Shown: positions 46,781 through 59,440 of the stretch, one piece after another
Layout of the letters: each line of letters starts with the position of its first letter
How positions within the stretch are numbered: position 1 is the stretch's first letter
Assembly (NCBI GenBank): GCA_946807835.1
Contig: OX327690.1
Span: 16,216,501 to 16,280,500, forward strand
Reading direction: 5' to 3'
DNA: 64,000 nucleotides
Source of the DNA: Ailanthus altissimus
Lineage: Eukaryota; Streptophyta; Magnoliopsida; Sapindales; Simaroubaceae
Notes under the pieces: model-generated
Databases searched by the model: none
Seen by the model: the letters and a program-made list of their open reading frames with translations, nothing else
Told to the model about the DNA's origin: nothing
Program-made: the position numbers and the translations under genes

Positions 46781-47778
46781 CTAGAACTTGTTTGATTATC
46801 ACTTGAGGTGAAATCATAGGGCACACATGATTAAGGAAATAATATAGGTAGTGTTTGTATCATTTGAGCTTTTCTAGCCTATCTATATACATTATTTTTA
46901 TCTCTAGTCACTCATTTTGAGCCTAATGACTATTTTTTTTTTGTTAACCACATATATACCTTAGACTTTAAATAAATTATTTTTCATAACACCCTTCAGA
47001 CCATAGGCATAATAATCTTATTTAAGGATTTTATGGGCAATATTAAGCTTAAGGGAAGAAGGAGTGTAATAAAAAGTGGTTGTAGGTTTTGATTATTTAT
47101 AAGAGGTTGTAAAAACTAAAGTTTGGGGATATAGTGACTTATTAAAATAAAAAAAGAAAAAAAGTGGACAAAGTTTGTTATACCCTTAGCTTAGAGAAAG
47201 AGAGAGAGAGAAGGAAAGGAAAAAAAAGTAACAAAATAGACAAAGAAAGTATAAATTAAGTTTGGAGGATCTTTGAGAAAATGGAGGAAAGGTTTGGATG
47301 ATCCAAGAATAAAAATGGATGTTTATGGTGTGAATTGAACCAAAATATATTCATTTTAGCATACCTTCACCACAGCCATACATTACAAGCTTAATAAAGA
47401 CCTATTTTATCCTTATTTATGTATGAACCTACATTAGTAAAGAGTAGTATGAAAAGTAAGCCTATGGAATGTAAGTAAAATAAAAATCCATATAGACCAT
47501 CTTTCGCATTCTTATGTATATAAACTAATCTGAGTGCAAATGACTAAATAAAAATAACTTACACACACGTACAAAGTGAATCACATATGGGGTAAGGCTA
47601 GTGCATTGATTGATATTCTAACTTTTGTGGTATCTGGAGTTTTTTTTTTAGAATTATAAACAATATGCAATCTTTGAGACATATTATTAAATAGCAACCA
47701 ACCTATCCTTTATGTATTAATTTTTTTTTATAGTTCTCTTTATCCCAGCGCGACAACACTAAGTCACACCAACTTTCT
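46781..47778 (+). other. Non-coding remnant of Tat/Athila internal sequence
   Basis: The phrase CATTTTGAGCCTAATGACTA followed by a T-run and GTTAACCACATATATACC (46912-46965) resembles the long non-coding part downstream of integrase in Tat/Athila elements. Purine-rich runs (GAGAGA at 47199-47213) follow. No coding similarity was seen. Confidence 0.4.
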
Positions 47779-49730
47779 TGAAGAGGGTGCTTTTGTGCCA
47801 TTCTAAATTTTATATGAATATGGTGATATTTATACAATGCACATTTTTGAAAATCGTTAATTTATTATATAGTAATAATCTTGTTCCTTTTCAGACAATG
47901 TAGATAAAAATGAGTTCAGTCCTGATCTAAAAGTATTTAGATCTGGACTAAGAGTTAGTAATTTTAAAAGTTAGAGCCTTGTCCGAAATTGGACAAAGAC
48001 CCGAGTCGTTCCTAATCAATGTTTACCAACACAAGTTAATTGGTAAAAAATAAAAAAATCAATATATGTATATATCTAGATTGCCCATAAGATTAGTTTT
48101 TGAAGATTATGAGTTTAGCAAAAACTCGTATAGATATACAGGTGTTTAGTAAGAACTCGGTACTAAATAGACTAACGGAGACCTATAATAGATATTCTAT
48201 AAAGTTGTTAATTGATAATCTTCTCGAGTTGTATAGTATCTATGGTCTTTTAACCTAAGTATCATAGTAGACTTATGAGTGATCAACCATGCTTTGATTC
48301 CACATATGTCAGAGACCTTTCATGGTCTGACCTTTTGATGTCATTGGGTATGGTCCAATGCTCATAAAATTTGGTGTGCATAGATATGGAATCCATCAAC
48401 TTATATGGGTAGGCCGTATACACTGATGCATCAAGATTATGTTTTAGAAAGTCTTATGGCCATAAGCATTAACCTCAAAAAAAGAGTTTTCGTAAGGTAA
48501 AACAATATCGCAAAAAAATTTACGAATATTGTTTATCGAAATAAAAATTTGGGAAATAAGTTCATGGTCGAGCAAATAGAGATTTGATAATTAAGATCTA
48601 CGTCTCTACTCTTTCTGGATATAGGTGACAAAGAGACTATATGGATATGGTTAATTTCAACTTATGTGGTTTAACACAACATTTTATTGTATCTGTAACA
48701 TGTGAGTGGTGTAAGGTTCACGAACTTATAAAGTGTTATATAAGATAAATGAGTGTGAACCTAGAGAGTCTTATAATATGAAATGTACTCATTGAGCACT
48801 AGGGTTAAAAAGTTTGATCTGAAAATGTTACGGATAAGCAGGATTTAGTAACAGGACCTTTCGAGATGGAGACATGTTAAATTCTAACTACTAGAATTTG
48901 ACACATCACCAAGCCTTAAAGGATAAGTTTTGTTTAGTACTTGGACAAGTGTTGGACACTTGTTATGTACTTGATTATTTTAACAAAGCTTAATGGTTAA
49001 GCTTTGTATATTATTTGGACAATTGTTGGACACTCTTTATAACTTGATTATTTTATTAAAGCTTAATAATTAAGCTTTGTTTAATACTTGGACAAGTCTT
49101 TGGACACTTGTCTCATTTTCAATGGTATTTATTATTTTATTGGATAAGCTTTGTTTATAAAAATGGACACTTGTTTAATGGTGGCATTATTATAAGCAAA
49201 ACTTAAAAGTTAAGTTTTGGCTAAAGGCTTGACAAGTATCAATTTATACTTAAAATAATCAAAAGTTTAAGAGATATTTTTAGCTTAGAATAATGGTTTC
49301 AACTGATGGAAGTAGGAGACAAGAAATTAGGCTTTTTTATTATTTATAAAAAAAAGGTTCAACCATTTTTGTGGATTTATAAGACTAAAATGGTTTTGGC
49401 TTTCAAAAGAAGAAAACTGAGAGAGCTTAAAAAGTTTAAGCTAAGCAAAATAAATTTTGTAAAATCTCAAACTACCATTCTAGCATTCTGGGCCCACTAT
49501 AGCCAAGACCTAGATTTGTTCAAGTGAACTCTTTAAAGTAAGACTTTGAGATCTATTTGTCCAACAACATCGTTTGTGATTCATCAAGGGTATATTTTCT
49601 ACTACTAATGGAATTTTCTATATTTATATGGTTTTGAAATGCATATTATGCTTCTGGTACATCTTGTGTGTGATATACATTTTTATTTTACTAATTACAC
49701 ACACACACACACATTCCAATTTCCTTAACA
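47779..49730 (+). repeat. 5' LTR of copia element 2 (family D)
   Basis: It is collinear with the other family D LTRs (GGTGC...GTGCCATTC start, AGTTAGAGCCTTGTCC, the ATGGAATCCATCAACTTA block). It ends CTTAACA directly before a tRNA-Met-like primer-binding site. An (AC)n run lies at 49698-49713 just inside the end. The length is about 1.95 kb. A plus frame at 49306-49527 inside it has no recognised motif. Confidence 0.8.
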
Positions 49731-49731
49731 A

Positions 49732-49743
49732 TGGTAATAGAGC
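49732..49743 (+). other. Primer-binding site of copia element 2, initiator tRNA-Met, one change
   Basis: TGGTAATAGAGC differs from the perfect TGGTATCAGAGC by two bases and lies one base after the LTR end. Confidence 0.8.
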
Positions 49744-50159
49744 ATATTGTTTGTAAAGTGTGTAACACAAGAGTTGTGTACTGTTAGACATTGGAGTGAA
49801 TTTGTGATGTTTGATATCAAAGGCTTAAAACAATGGGTGTTGCAGTTTCAAAAGTTGAGCTGCAGCACTAGGTCATTGTTTGAATGAACCCTAGAGTGGT
49901 GCATGTTTAGCGTTCGTGGCGCTAAAATTACCACCAGTCGTGGCATTGGAATTACTGCCGAGGCAGAGGAAGTCTAACACTGCGACATTCATGGCATTCA
50001 TTCCTCTTTCAATTTTAAATACATATAATGTTTACATTATGCAATTATATATTATTGTTTTATTCTATGACCAATTGTTTACATTTTTAACCACATTAGG
50101 AGACTACTAGTGGAGGTTACTTGTGCTAGCGTAAAATAATTGAGTGTTTGAGAATTTTA

Positions 50160-51620
50160 TCTTCATGAAATGCAAATAATTTGAAATTTCTTTCACAATC
50201 AGGTTGTTATGTATTTCATTCTCAGAGAATGTTATGCAAGGTTCATCTTCTCAATACAGTGTTAGATAGATCATCTCAATCTTTCTTAATATTGTTAAAG
50301 CATGAGGGATTGGTTAGAGAGATTTGGACTATGTCGGTTAAATATGAGATGAGAAAAATATAAGTAAGCATATTGTCTAATATTACTAAAACATAAGAGT
50401 AGTATTAGTAACTTATATTTGATAATTGACAAGTTGATCTGAAACACACTTATCTAATATTGGTAAAGCATGAGGAAAAAGATTATTTAGGATGAGTATT
50501 AAAAGTTACATGAGTTGTAATTGACAAAGGTTCTCTACCTTTTGGATTTACAAAAAACAATATTGTAAAGCTTGAGGTTGGAGTAAATTCTAATTAGGTT
50601 TACTTTCCACTCTAAAGTTTAAAAAGTTAAACTTTCATTTTCCCATTCAAGAGATTAAAGAAAAAATATGAAGTAATGGGAAGGGGTCTTTAGATTAAAA
50701 ACATATAATTTGTTATATCTATGATCTAAAGCGTTTTAGCAATTGGAAATGTTTCGTTAACATCTCATTTTTTGTCTTTTAAAGATAAAATAACTACCAG
50801 AAACTCTTTGGTTCATATATTAGATGCACATAAACTAGTAAGTGTTGAGAATTACCTTAATTGGCTGATGAATCTTATAATGGTTCTGAATTAAAAAAGT
50901 CTAGGTATATTTTTGATCAGAAAATGCCCAGAAGTGTTTCTGATAATGCCTATTCGAAAGAGGTAGAAACTTATTAGAAATACATAGATGATGATTTGAA
51001 AGTGAAGTCATATATCTTGGCCTCGATGTCTACTGAGCTTTAGAGGAAGCATATCCACATAGATAGTACAAGTAGTATTATATGTCATTTGAAGGAGTTG
51101 TTTGGAGACAGACCATAGGTTGAGATGTACCAGGTTGCCTAAACACTTTCAAGCTATCCTAGTAGATGACATTTTAATTAGTTGTCATATGCTTAAGATG
51201 ATTTCTTGCATTTAGAGGCTAGAGACAATAGACATCATTATGAACAATACCTTAAGGAATAGTTTGATTCTTTAATCTCTATCGGTATCATTTTCATAAT
51301 TCATTATGAATTTTAACATGCAAGAGTTTACTCCCACCTATGTTGAGTTGCATAGCATGTTGAAGATAGCTTAGGAGGACATGAACAAATGGGGTTCAAC
51401 CCTCTACGTTCAAGGTACTTCATCTTCTGACTCAAAAGCTTTTAGGAAGTTTAAGGGGAATAAGAATGTAAACTAGATACCATTTACAAGTCCTTAAAGA
51501 CATGTCATATCCAAGCCACATGAAAAGAGTAAAGGCAAAGGAAAGTGTATCCATTGCAGTGAGGATAGACATTGAAAACATAATTGTCCAAAGTTTCTTG
51601 CCACAATCAAGAAAAACCCT
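50160..51620 (+). pseudogene. gag: Copia gag with zinc knuckle, decayed
   Basis: Recognisable blocks are DDDLKVKSYILASMSTEL, HIHIDSTSSIICHLKELFGD (50990-51110) and the knuckle CIHCSEDRH, stop, KHNC (51549-51597), a C-x2-C-x4-H-x4-C form. Most of the rest is broken. A leader with a GC-rich tract (49855-49990) and a short plus frame (49916-50110) precede gag; the latter matches in position the leader of the copia element at 63244-64000. Confidence 0.8.
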
Positions 51621-51629
51621 TTACGTATA

Positions 51630-52700
51630 TGTTTACCTATCATTGACATTTCAGTGACTTTTAATTCTAGCACAGGTTAGGTATTAGATACCTTATGTCC
51701 ATCTTACATCTACAATATGTTGCAAGGTCTGAAGAAAGCTAGATAGTGTGGTAAAGTATAACTTCGTGTGGAAAATAGAGATTCCTATAGATTGAAGATG
51801 TTAGAAATTTTGAGTTACTTCTCCTTTTTGGCAAAACTATTTCATTATATAATTATTATTTTGTACCAAACATTATCAGGTAGACTATATCCTTTTCTAT
51901 ACTTGACAAGAAGGGTTATCATGTACATTTTAGAAATAGTTCTTTGTATTTATATGATAAAGACAATATTTTGCTAGCTAATTTTCAAATGATGAACGGC
52001 TATTATATTTTAGATATAACAAGAATTTTCATAAATGTATAGGTAAATAAGGGGAGGTATAATTTAGAAACTTTGAATGATATTGAATTATGACATATGA
52101 ATTAAGTTATATAAGCGTGAAACCCCTAAGCCGTATAGTTAAGGATGGTCAGATACTTGATCTTAGCATAGAGCCTTATCTAGTTTATAAGGAAGATGAC
52201 CAAATCTCTATTTATTGGTGTAGGACACTGGGCCACTAATTTGTTGGAGCTAGTACATAGTAATGTATGTGGTCTAATAAATCACACTATCATGGATAGC
52301 TTTTAATGCTTCATGATCTTTATCAATGATTTGTTAGGATACAGATATTTGTTTCTTGTAAAACATAAGTTGAAAACCTTTAAAATGTTCAAAGAGTTTC
52401 GATTAGAGGGAGAGAAACAAATAGATAAGTTTATTAAATGTCTTTGAATAAGATTGAGGCAGTGAATACATGGGAAGTGAATTCATTAATCATTTGAAGG
52501 ATAATGGAATTCTTGTTTAATATAGTCCTCAAGGTACTTCTTAACATAATAGTGTTTTAGAGAAGAGGAATCAGACTTTATTAGATATGGTTTAATCAAT
52601 GATAAGCTTTATCGATCTTTCTAAATATCAATGATATAGACTGCTGCTCACTCGGTGAAAAAAGTTCTATCAAAGGCTATTCTAACCACCCTTTATGAGA
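51630..52700 (+). pseudogene. Copia protease and integrase, decayed
   Basis: The protease trace is VLDTLCPSYIYNMLQGL (51680-51735), with the active-site glycine of D-T-G changed to L. Integrase follows, with GHWATNLLELVHSNVCGL (about 52225-52275), FINDLLGYRYLFLVKHKLKTFKMFKEF (52320-52395) and a tail at about 52550-52640. Frames shift repeatedly, so neither enzyme could be made. Confidence 0.85.
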
Positions 52701-53389
52701 TATGAACTTGAAGGAAACCAAGTCTTATGTATGTTAAGATTTAGGGTTGACCTACTTATGTAAATGTTACACAACAGGATAAACTTACACCTAAGGGGTA
52801 CAAGTATTGGTTCATTGGATATCCCAAGAACTCTAAGGGACATTAGTTCTATAATCCTGAGGAACGAAACATGTTCATTGCTCATAATGCCACCTTCATA
52901 AAAAGACAATTTCTAATGGATCATAGGGATTGTAGAAAGATTGAACTTAATGAAGTCAATTAAGATGTTGGTGAACCGATGATGGAATTTCAGGTTCAAC
53001 CAAGTGTGATACTTTTAACACACCCTCCTTACAAGTTAGAAAGGATCTCGAGGTAACTTGTTAGGTACGGTATAATGCCTGAATATTCCTTTGATGTTTC
53101 ATTAGTTGAAGAAAAAGATCCTTTGACTTATAAAGAGATGATGTTAGATATCAATTCGAAAAAATGACAAGATGTCATGAAATCCAAGATTGATTCTACG
53201 TATGACAATCAAGTTTAGGACTTGGTTGAGCTTTCTGAAGGAATTTTTTCTATGTATGACAATCAAGTTTGGTTGTAAATGAACTTACAAGCGGAAGAGT
53301 AGGCCCAATGGGAAGTTAGAGGCCTTCAAAACCCAACTAGTGGCAAAAATTGATACTCAAAAACTTGGATAGATTATGAGGAGACCTTT

Positions 53390-53960
53390 TTACCATTAAC
53401 CATGCTAAAGAATCTAAATTTTATTGGCTATTATTGCATATTATACTTATGAAATCTGGCAGACGGATGTAAAGAAGGCTTTTCTAAATAGATTTTTCGA
53501 GGAATAAATATATATGGAACAACCTGAAAGTTTTGCATTTAGCTTAACTTCTAATCTGGTGTACAGACTGAAGAAGTCCATTTATAGACTTATGCAGGCC
53601 TTTCGAAGCCGAAATCTTCATTTTGATGATGTAATAAGAGAGTTTGATTTTATCAAAAATGAAGAGGAAGAATGTTTGTATAAAAAGGTCAGTAGGAGTA
53701 TAATCTTCTTTCTAGTACTTTATGTGGATAACATACTCATTATCAAAAACTATATTGGTATGTCGTAGAGTCAAGAGTTTTATGAGTTAAAATTTCTCCA
53801 TGAAGGATTTGGGAGAGGCTTCCTTTATACTTAGTATAAAAATTTATAGCGATAGTACTATGAGGGTAATAGGACTCTCCTAGTCTTCATACATAGACAA
53901 TGTTTTGAAAAGGTACAACTTTACTAACTATAAAATAATTCATGTACCTTTCAAATATGG
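53390..53960 (+). pseudogene. rt: Copia reverse transcriptase, decayed
   Basis: AYYTYEIWQTDVKKAFLNRF, then IYMEQPESF, LVYRLKKSIYRLMQA (53514-53768 open) and FFLVLYVDNILIIKN follow. The catalytic YVDD reads YVDN, and one stop follows GFLEE-like sequence. The order and spacing are those of Ty1/copia. Confidence 0.9.
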
Positions 53961-54109
53961 TATTCATCTTTCTAAGAGAATGTGTCCCAAAAAAGAAGTT
54001 GAAAATGTTAAAATATCTAACATGCCTTATGCATCAGCTGTAGGTAGTATAATGTATGTCATGTTATGATACCTAACATCAACATGACTATAAGTGTTAT
54101 AAACCGATA

Positions 54110-54650
54110 TCAGTTTGATCCAGAAAATGACCATTGGATGGCTCTGAAACATATCCTAAAGTACCTTCAGGGTACAACATAAGTTTATAATTATAGAGAG
54201 AGTGACTTACAGGTGAGAGAATCCACTAATTCAGACTTCCATTTTAATTCGGATGATAAAAAGTATACATCTGATTATGTGTTTCTTCTTAATGGTGCCG
54301 CTATTAGTTGAAAACATGCAAAATAAGGATCCACAACTAATTCTACAAAAGAGGCAGAATACATTGTGGTTTCAGAAGCTGTAAAGGAAGAGATGTGGAT
54401 ATATAAGTTTGTTGCGAAATTAGGAGTAGTTCCAAATGTAGTGGATCTTATCCCATTGTATTACAATAACAATTGGTCAAGCTAAAGAGCCTAGAGTGCA
54501 CTAAAAGTCTAAGCATGTAAAATGAAAGTACCACATAATTAGAGAAATCTTAGCTAGAGGAGATGTAATAGTATTTAGAGTATATTCTATTAATAATGTA
54601 GCAAACCCGCTTAAGGCCTTAACTTCTAATGTTTTTAAAAAAAAATTACA
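54110..54650 (+). pseudogene. rh: Copia RNase H, decayed
   Basis: WMALKHILKYLQGTT, then DFHFNSDDKKYTSDYVFLLNGAAIS, STTNSTKEAEYIVVSEAVKEEMWIYKF follow, then a final degraded part. The stops at ISxKHAKxGSTT are one transition from W and Q codons. It ends about 50 bp before the 3' LTR. Confidence 0.88.
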
Positions 54651-54702
54651 GTCAATGGGTATTATATACCATAGTCAATGGCACTAGAGCAAATGGAGTT
54701 AT

Positions 54703-55234
54703 TGGAGATGGTGCGTACGAAAAAATATGTTGGTTGTTAATTGTTAATTTATTAAATGATAAAAATCTTGTTCCTTTTCATACATTGTAGATCTAAAAGA
54801 GTTTAGATAAGATCTAAAAGAGTTTAGATAAGATCTAAAGGTATTTAGATCAAGACTAAGAGTTAAGGCATTGTGTAGAATTGGACAAAGAGTCGAAAAT
54901 ATTTATTATAGTGACATATTACAAAGAGTTACAAATTGTGCTAAGAAATGTCATTATACAGTATATTCTTAAAAAAACACCATTCATATTCAATGTTTAC
55001 CAACACGAGTCGATTAGTAAAAAATAAAAATCAGTATATGTATATATCTAGATTGTCCAAACGATTAGTCTCTGAAGATTATGAGTTTAGTAGAAACTCA
55101 TATAGACATACATGTATTTAGTAAAGACTGGGTACTAAATAGACTTACAAAGACCTCCAATAGACAACTTATAAAGTTGTCAATAAATGGTCTTTTCGAG
55201 TTAAGTAGTATTTGTGGTCCTTTTGTAAGGTGCT
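54703..55234 (+). repeat. 3' LTR of copia element 2, truncated
   Basis: It starts TTGGAGATGGTGCGTACG and matches 47779 onwards (CTTGTTCCTTTTCA, CAATGTTTACCAACAC, the AGTATATGTATATATCTAGATTG block). It breaks off at 55234 where sequence of another LTR in the opposite orientation begins. Only about a quarter of the LTR is left. Confidence 0.85.
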
Positions 55235-56412
55235 AATTGAAAGCAGAGGGTACGTGTATGTGGTATGTGTCCATCATTAAATATACGTGCATCTCATACA
55301 TAATATACGCAGCGGAAGTCGAAAATTTAGTTTCCTAAAACAATGAACAATTAATTTTTTCTCATTATAATAATAAAAAAATTAAGGATTGAGAAGTCAC
55401 CTCGTAAGTTTTTGGAATGGATTAAGCTAGAATTCAGCCCGAAATGAACTCGTTGGCAATTCTAGTAATCAATGAAGGTAGGCTTGATTGGCTAGAATGG
55501 TAACCTTAATTTTCCAGCAAAGTATTTAACTCTTAAATATTGTCCTCCACTAAACTCTTTAACTTAGGCAATTGTTTCATGGGCATGGATTTGTTTTTGT
55601 TTCTTTGTTCAACACTTGAACGACAAAAACAACCCATTTGAGCTTAATGGTGGCCGACCACTTGGAGAAGAAAAGGAATATTTTTCTCTCAACAATTGAA
55701 ATTAAAAGAACAACATTTGCTCTTACCTTTTTCCTTTTTCATTGCCTTTCACCCTTGTAAACGAATTCATCAAATGAATTTGTCCATATATAAATCTAAA
55801 ATGTCCGGCCACTTAATAGCCCTTTTCATACCCATTTTTTTTGTTTTTATTTTTCCACATATTAAATAAGCCAAATAAGTTTTAATTTGACCTAACCTTA
55901 GTTAATATTTAACCTTTGTTTTAACTAACCTAACTCAAGTGAACTTTTAACTCTATTTAGGTTAGTTTTACTTGTCCAACAAGTAAATAATTAAATATTT
56001 AATTAACCTAACTCAAGTTAACTTTTAACTATAGTTAGATTAGTTTTACTTGTCCAATAATTAAATAATTAAATATTTAATTAACCTAACTCAAGTTAAC
56101 TTTTAACTATAGTTAGGTTAACATTTACTTTTTCCAACAAGTAATTAATAAAATATTCAATTAACCTAACATTTGTTAATAATTAACCTAGGTTAAGTTA
56201 AGCATTATTTAATTATTAAATAAATAAATATCTTGAACATTTAATAATTAAATAATTAAATATGTAAAATTACCCTGAAGTGGATCCCACCTAACTATAC
56301 ATTTGAGTAAATTTAACCAAATGCTCACTATGTGCCACGTAATATTATTTAATTAGTCAATAATAATTTTAAATTAATTAATTTACTTAACTCTTAAGTA
56401 TTGATATGCGTG
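55235..56412 (-). mobile_element. Fragment of another copia LTR, opposite orientation
   Basis: On the minus strand ACTTCCGCTGCGTATATTATG (55297-55317) and ATTCTAGC/ACTAGAATTG blocks correspond in order to the U5 side of long copia LTRs such as 62840-63160. It replaces the missing part of the 3' LTR of copia element 2. It contains a 78-bp tandem repeat. Confidence 0.55.
55929..56180. repeat. 78-bp tandem repeat, three units
   Basis: Units begin CCTAACTCAAG at 55929, 56007 and 56085 (spacing 78, 78) with a partial fourth at 56165. Each unit contains TTAGGTTAGTTTTACTTGTCC or a variant. Copies differ by a few bases. Confidence 0.92.
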
Positions 56413-57586
56413 CATCCTAATGGTTTCTGAAACAATTGTTCGATTTTTGTTAGATTCTACTGGATTGAGCACCACAATGCTCAAGGTCAATGCTGCAATG
56501 GTAATGCAAATTTGGGCCAATACTAGAAGGCCAAGGCCGATGCTTTGGACATTAGAAAGGAATATCCTAAAGGCAAAGGAATATCCTATTGCCTTTATTT
56601 GAAGACAAAAGCCTATAAATAAAAGATAAAAAATTTATTTAAAGAGACTAAAAAAGATTATTAGAGAAAGCATTATAGAGAACAACTTATTGAGAGTTTA
56701 GAGCAAACTTTTGAGAATTAAAGAGAAAAAATCAAGAGAATAGGAGATTAAAGACTAAAGAATTCGTAGCATCACAACTTTGCTTCTTTTTCTTTTATCT
56801 TTCTTAGTTTTATATTATCCCTATGATATTGAACTTAATGTGCTCTAAAACTCTCTATTTTATCATGAACTAATTTCCTTATCTATGATTATAATTTAAA
56901 CTCATAATGTATTGTTTACTTTCTCTTGATTTATGAAATAAATACTATGTTCTTCATTATATTCTATGCTTAATGCTTCTCATTAATTGATCGCTAATTA
57001 GATTAATTAGAGAAATCTTAATAAACTTGGAAAATGGATTTTTGTTTTTAGCCTTAAATAGATTAATTTATGATCATTGCATAAAAGTTTTGAATTTCAT
57101 ACAAGATAGAAATATACTTGCATGCATATATAACCATTTAGAGAACCTATTCTCAATGAATCTTGCCATAATTTAACTATTATAGGAATATAAATAATTG
57201 ATTAAGTGAGAAATTTTTACTTGACCATCGAAAGAGACTTGTGAAGATATTAGATTTTTTGGTTAACAATTCATATTGATAGATTAAATTAAGGGGAGTA
57301 ATTTAGATTCAAGTGAAGTATTAAAGGATGATTATAATCTTAAGCTTTTTTATATTGGTAAATTTATCGTTGTTTTCCTTACTTTGTTCTGCATTTATTT
57401 TCTTTTATTATTTACTTTAGATTTTATTTGCTTGAGTAATTAACTATTTGAACAAGAATAAGATAACATAATTTTAGTACTTAATGCATTTATTAATAAT
57501 TCCTCATGGAATGATACTGTACTCATTAGTATATTACTTGTTTGAAATAACATGTACTTGTATTTGTAAATCATACAGTAATAAAC
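56413..57586 (+). repeat. Athila-type LTR, third copy (start approximate)
   Basis: The TATA box lies at 56614-56621 and the following 900 bp match 37189-38120 closely in order. The U3 part has AGCACCACAATGCTCAAGG words (56465-56560). A decayed primer-binding site (TGATGCCACCTTGTGGAGA, 57591-57609) follows. Confidence 0.75.
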
Positions 57587-57624
57587 AAGTTGATGCCACC
57601 TTGTGGAGATAAGGCATCAAGCAC

Positions 57625-57705
57625 AGTTGCTACACGTCATACTATCCCTAATGGTCAAGCTGAAGTAACCAATAAAATACTGTTGAAAATATTTAGCATT
57701 ATAGT
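57625..57705 (+). pseudogene. Gypsy integrase core fragment
   Basis: The plus strand reads VATRHTIPNGQAEVTNKILL, matching the segment of gypsy integrase that holds the conserved H-P...NGQ-E-NK stretch. It lies 16 bases after the primer-binding site, so gag, protease, reverse transcriptase and most of integrase have been deleted. Confidence 0.75.
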
Positions 57706-58343
57706 GCATAAGTACTCTATAGACTAGAGTATGAACCCTAGTTACACTTTATTAGCCAATTGAAACATCGTTGACTGTTCCCTATAGTCCCTCTCGTATA
57801 CGGGTCTGAGCCCATAACACTAATTAAGCCTTATTTGGTCACTAAAAGAGTGATACTTACACAACACAATTCCTTGGCCGACTAACCTTGTGGCATTTAA
57901 ATATGTAAAACACTATACCAACATAAATGTATAGAAGCATACACTAAATTTGTCAAAAATAGGCATGTTAACATAGGTTACCTCGTATTAAAGGTAATTG
58001 ATCACATAAAGAAAAAAAGGCCTCATCCTCTAAATTTATGCTATAATAGGAAAGCCCTTACCTTGTTAGAAATCCTATAACAATGGTTACTATCACTTGG
58101 GCATAATTAAAGGATAGGCACACCATAACCCCATCAAAAAGTGGCTAAGAAGTTATTACAACTAGGTATTAGTATCCATTTCATTAAGTGCAATACACAA
58201 ACTTAGGATAAATAATGCTTTATGTAATATTTTCACTTATAGAGAGCAATAAAATCATAACTTATCCTTTAAGTGATGGCTATGCATTTTATTCCTTGTG
58301 AATGAATTAAATATATGGGATGCCCACTCATATTATGGGATCA

Positions 58344-58510
58344 CTGAGTCTTGGCATTATTTCTAAGCAAAATTCCCGCTTACATAGTCGATGGCTAATT
58401 CTTGGTATTGTTCCCAAAAAGGATTCTCTCACACATAATAGATGGCTAAGTCTTGGCATTATTTCTAAGCAAGATTCCTACTCACATAGTGGATGGCTAA
58501 ACCTTTGTGT
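58344..58510 (+). repeat. 51-bp minisatellite, 17-codon unit
   Basis: Units start at 58344, 58395, 58446 and 58497 (spacing exactly 51). The frame through them reads LSLGIISKQNS...HSRW repeatedly. No stop falls within the three full units, but no start or gene context suggests a real protein. Confidence 0.9.
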
Positions 58511-59216
58511 TGCACCCATGCAGTAAGCCTATCAAAAGAGTAAGGTCATACCCCTTTATTTGAACTAATATCTCAAACAAATAAATAGCACATATGTGAA
58601 TGCCTATATCCACTACAAAAACATAGAAAATTAACTTTAGAATTCAATACCTCCCATAACGTAGCACCTAACGACAAGATGACCGTTATCACTTTAAAAG
58701 AAATAGAAGGCTAACACCAGGCAATACCTCACACTTGGAGTTATCCTCACAAGGGAAGCTGCGTTAAATAATATGTTTAGTGAGTTCATGTCATTCCAAT
58801 ACAAGTTGTATGAAAGTCCGCATTGAAGCCAAAGCATTCATAAATGGTCTAGCACCCAAAAGTTTCCTATGCTTGTAAAACAGGAAATCTGCATTATTCT
58901 AAAGACCTTATATAAAAAGAGTCCCCATATAAGCTTCTCATATGCATTATGGACATTCGTGTTATTTCAAAAATGTTGCATTGTACTAGTTACCCGTAAT
59001 ATTTCGAATGCCCTATATGAAAAACATACTACATAGGTTGCCTACATTTGATTTATACCCATGGATGCTAGCATTAACTCAATTACCTTATAAAAAACGT
59101 CCCATGGGATGCTCGCATCTACCTAGGTATGCGAAAGCCTGTACATATAAGGTATATCATGGTTCCCATAAAAGACACCCATACTATCCAATGAATACCC
59201 AAATATTTATAGAAGC

Positions 59217-59440
59217 CTTCGTAGCATTGTTCCCATATAAGATGCCTTTACAGCGTCTTTCCTATGAAGAAGCCTTTATAACACAGTCCTTATGCAAGAT
59301 GCCTCCATGGTGTTATCCTTATAAGAAACGCTTGCATGGGGTTGTCTTTATAAAAAAAGTTTGTATGGTAAAGTCTTCATACCAAGAATCCTTATGATAA
59401 GAACCTATAAGAAATGCTTACATAAAACAACTTGTATATA
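59217..59440 (+). repeat. 29-bp degenerate minisatellite
   Basis: Successive units end in ATAAGATGCCTTTA, ATGAAGAAGCCTTTAT, GCAAGATGCCTC, ATAAGAAACGCTTG, ATAAAAAAAGTTTG, with starts about 29 bp apart. Less regular units extend left to about 59060. Confidence 0.75.

Noticed and set aside
55929..56180. CRISPR-like regular spacing
   Set aside because: Head-to-tail 78-bp units without unique spacers in plant DNA; a simple tandem repeat.
58320..58526. Plus-strand open frame of 68 codons as a possible small gene
   Set aside because: It is produced by a 51-bp tandem repeat, a multiple of three, and has no gene context or recognisable domain.
59008..59397. Plus-strand open frame of 129 codons as a gene
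   Set aside because: It runs through a degenerate 29-bp repeat; the peptide is repetitive and has no family signature.
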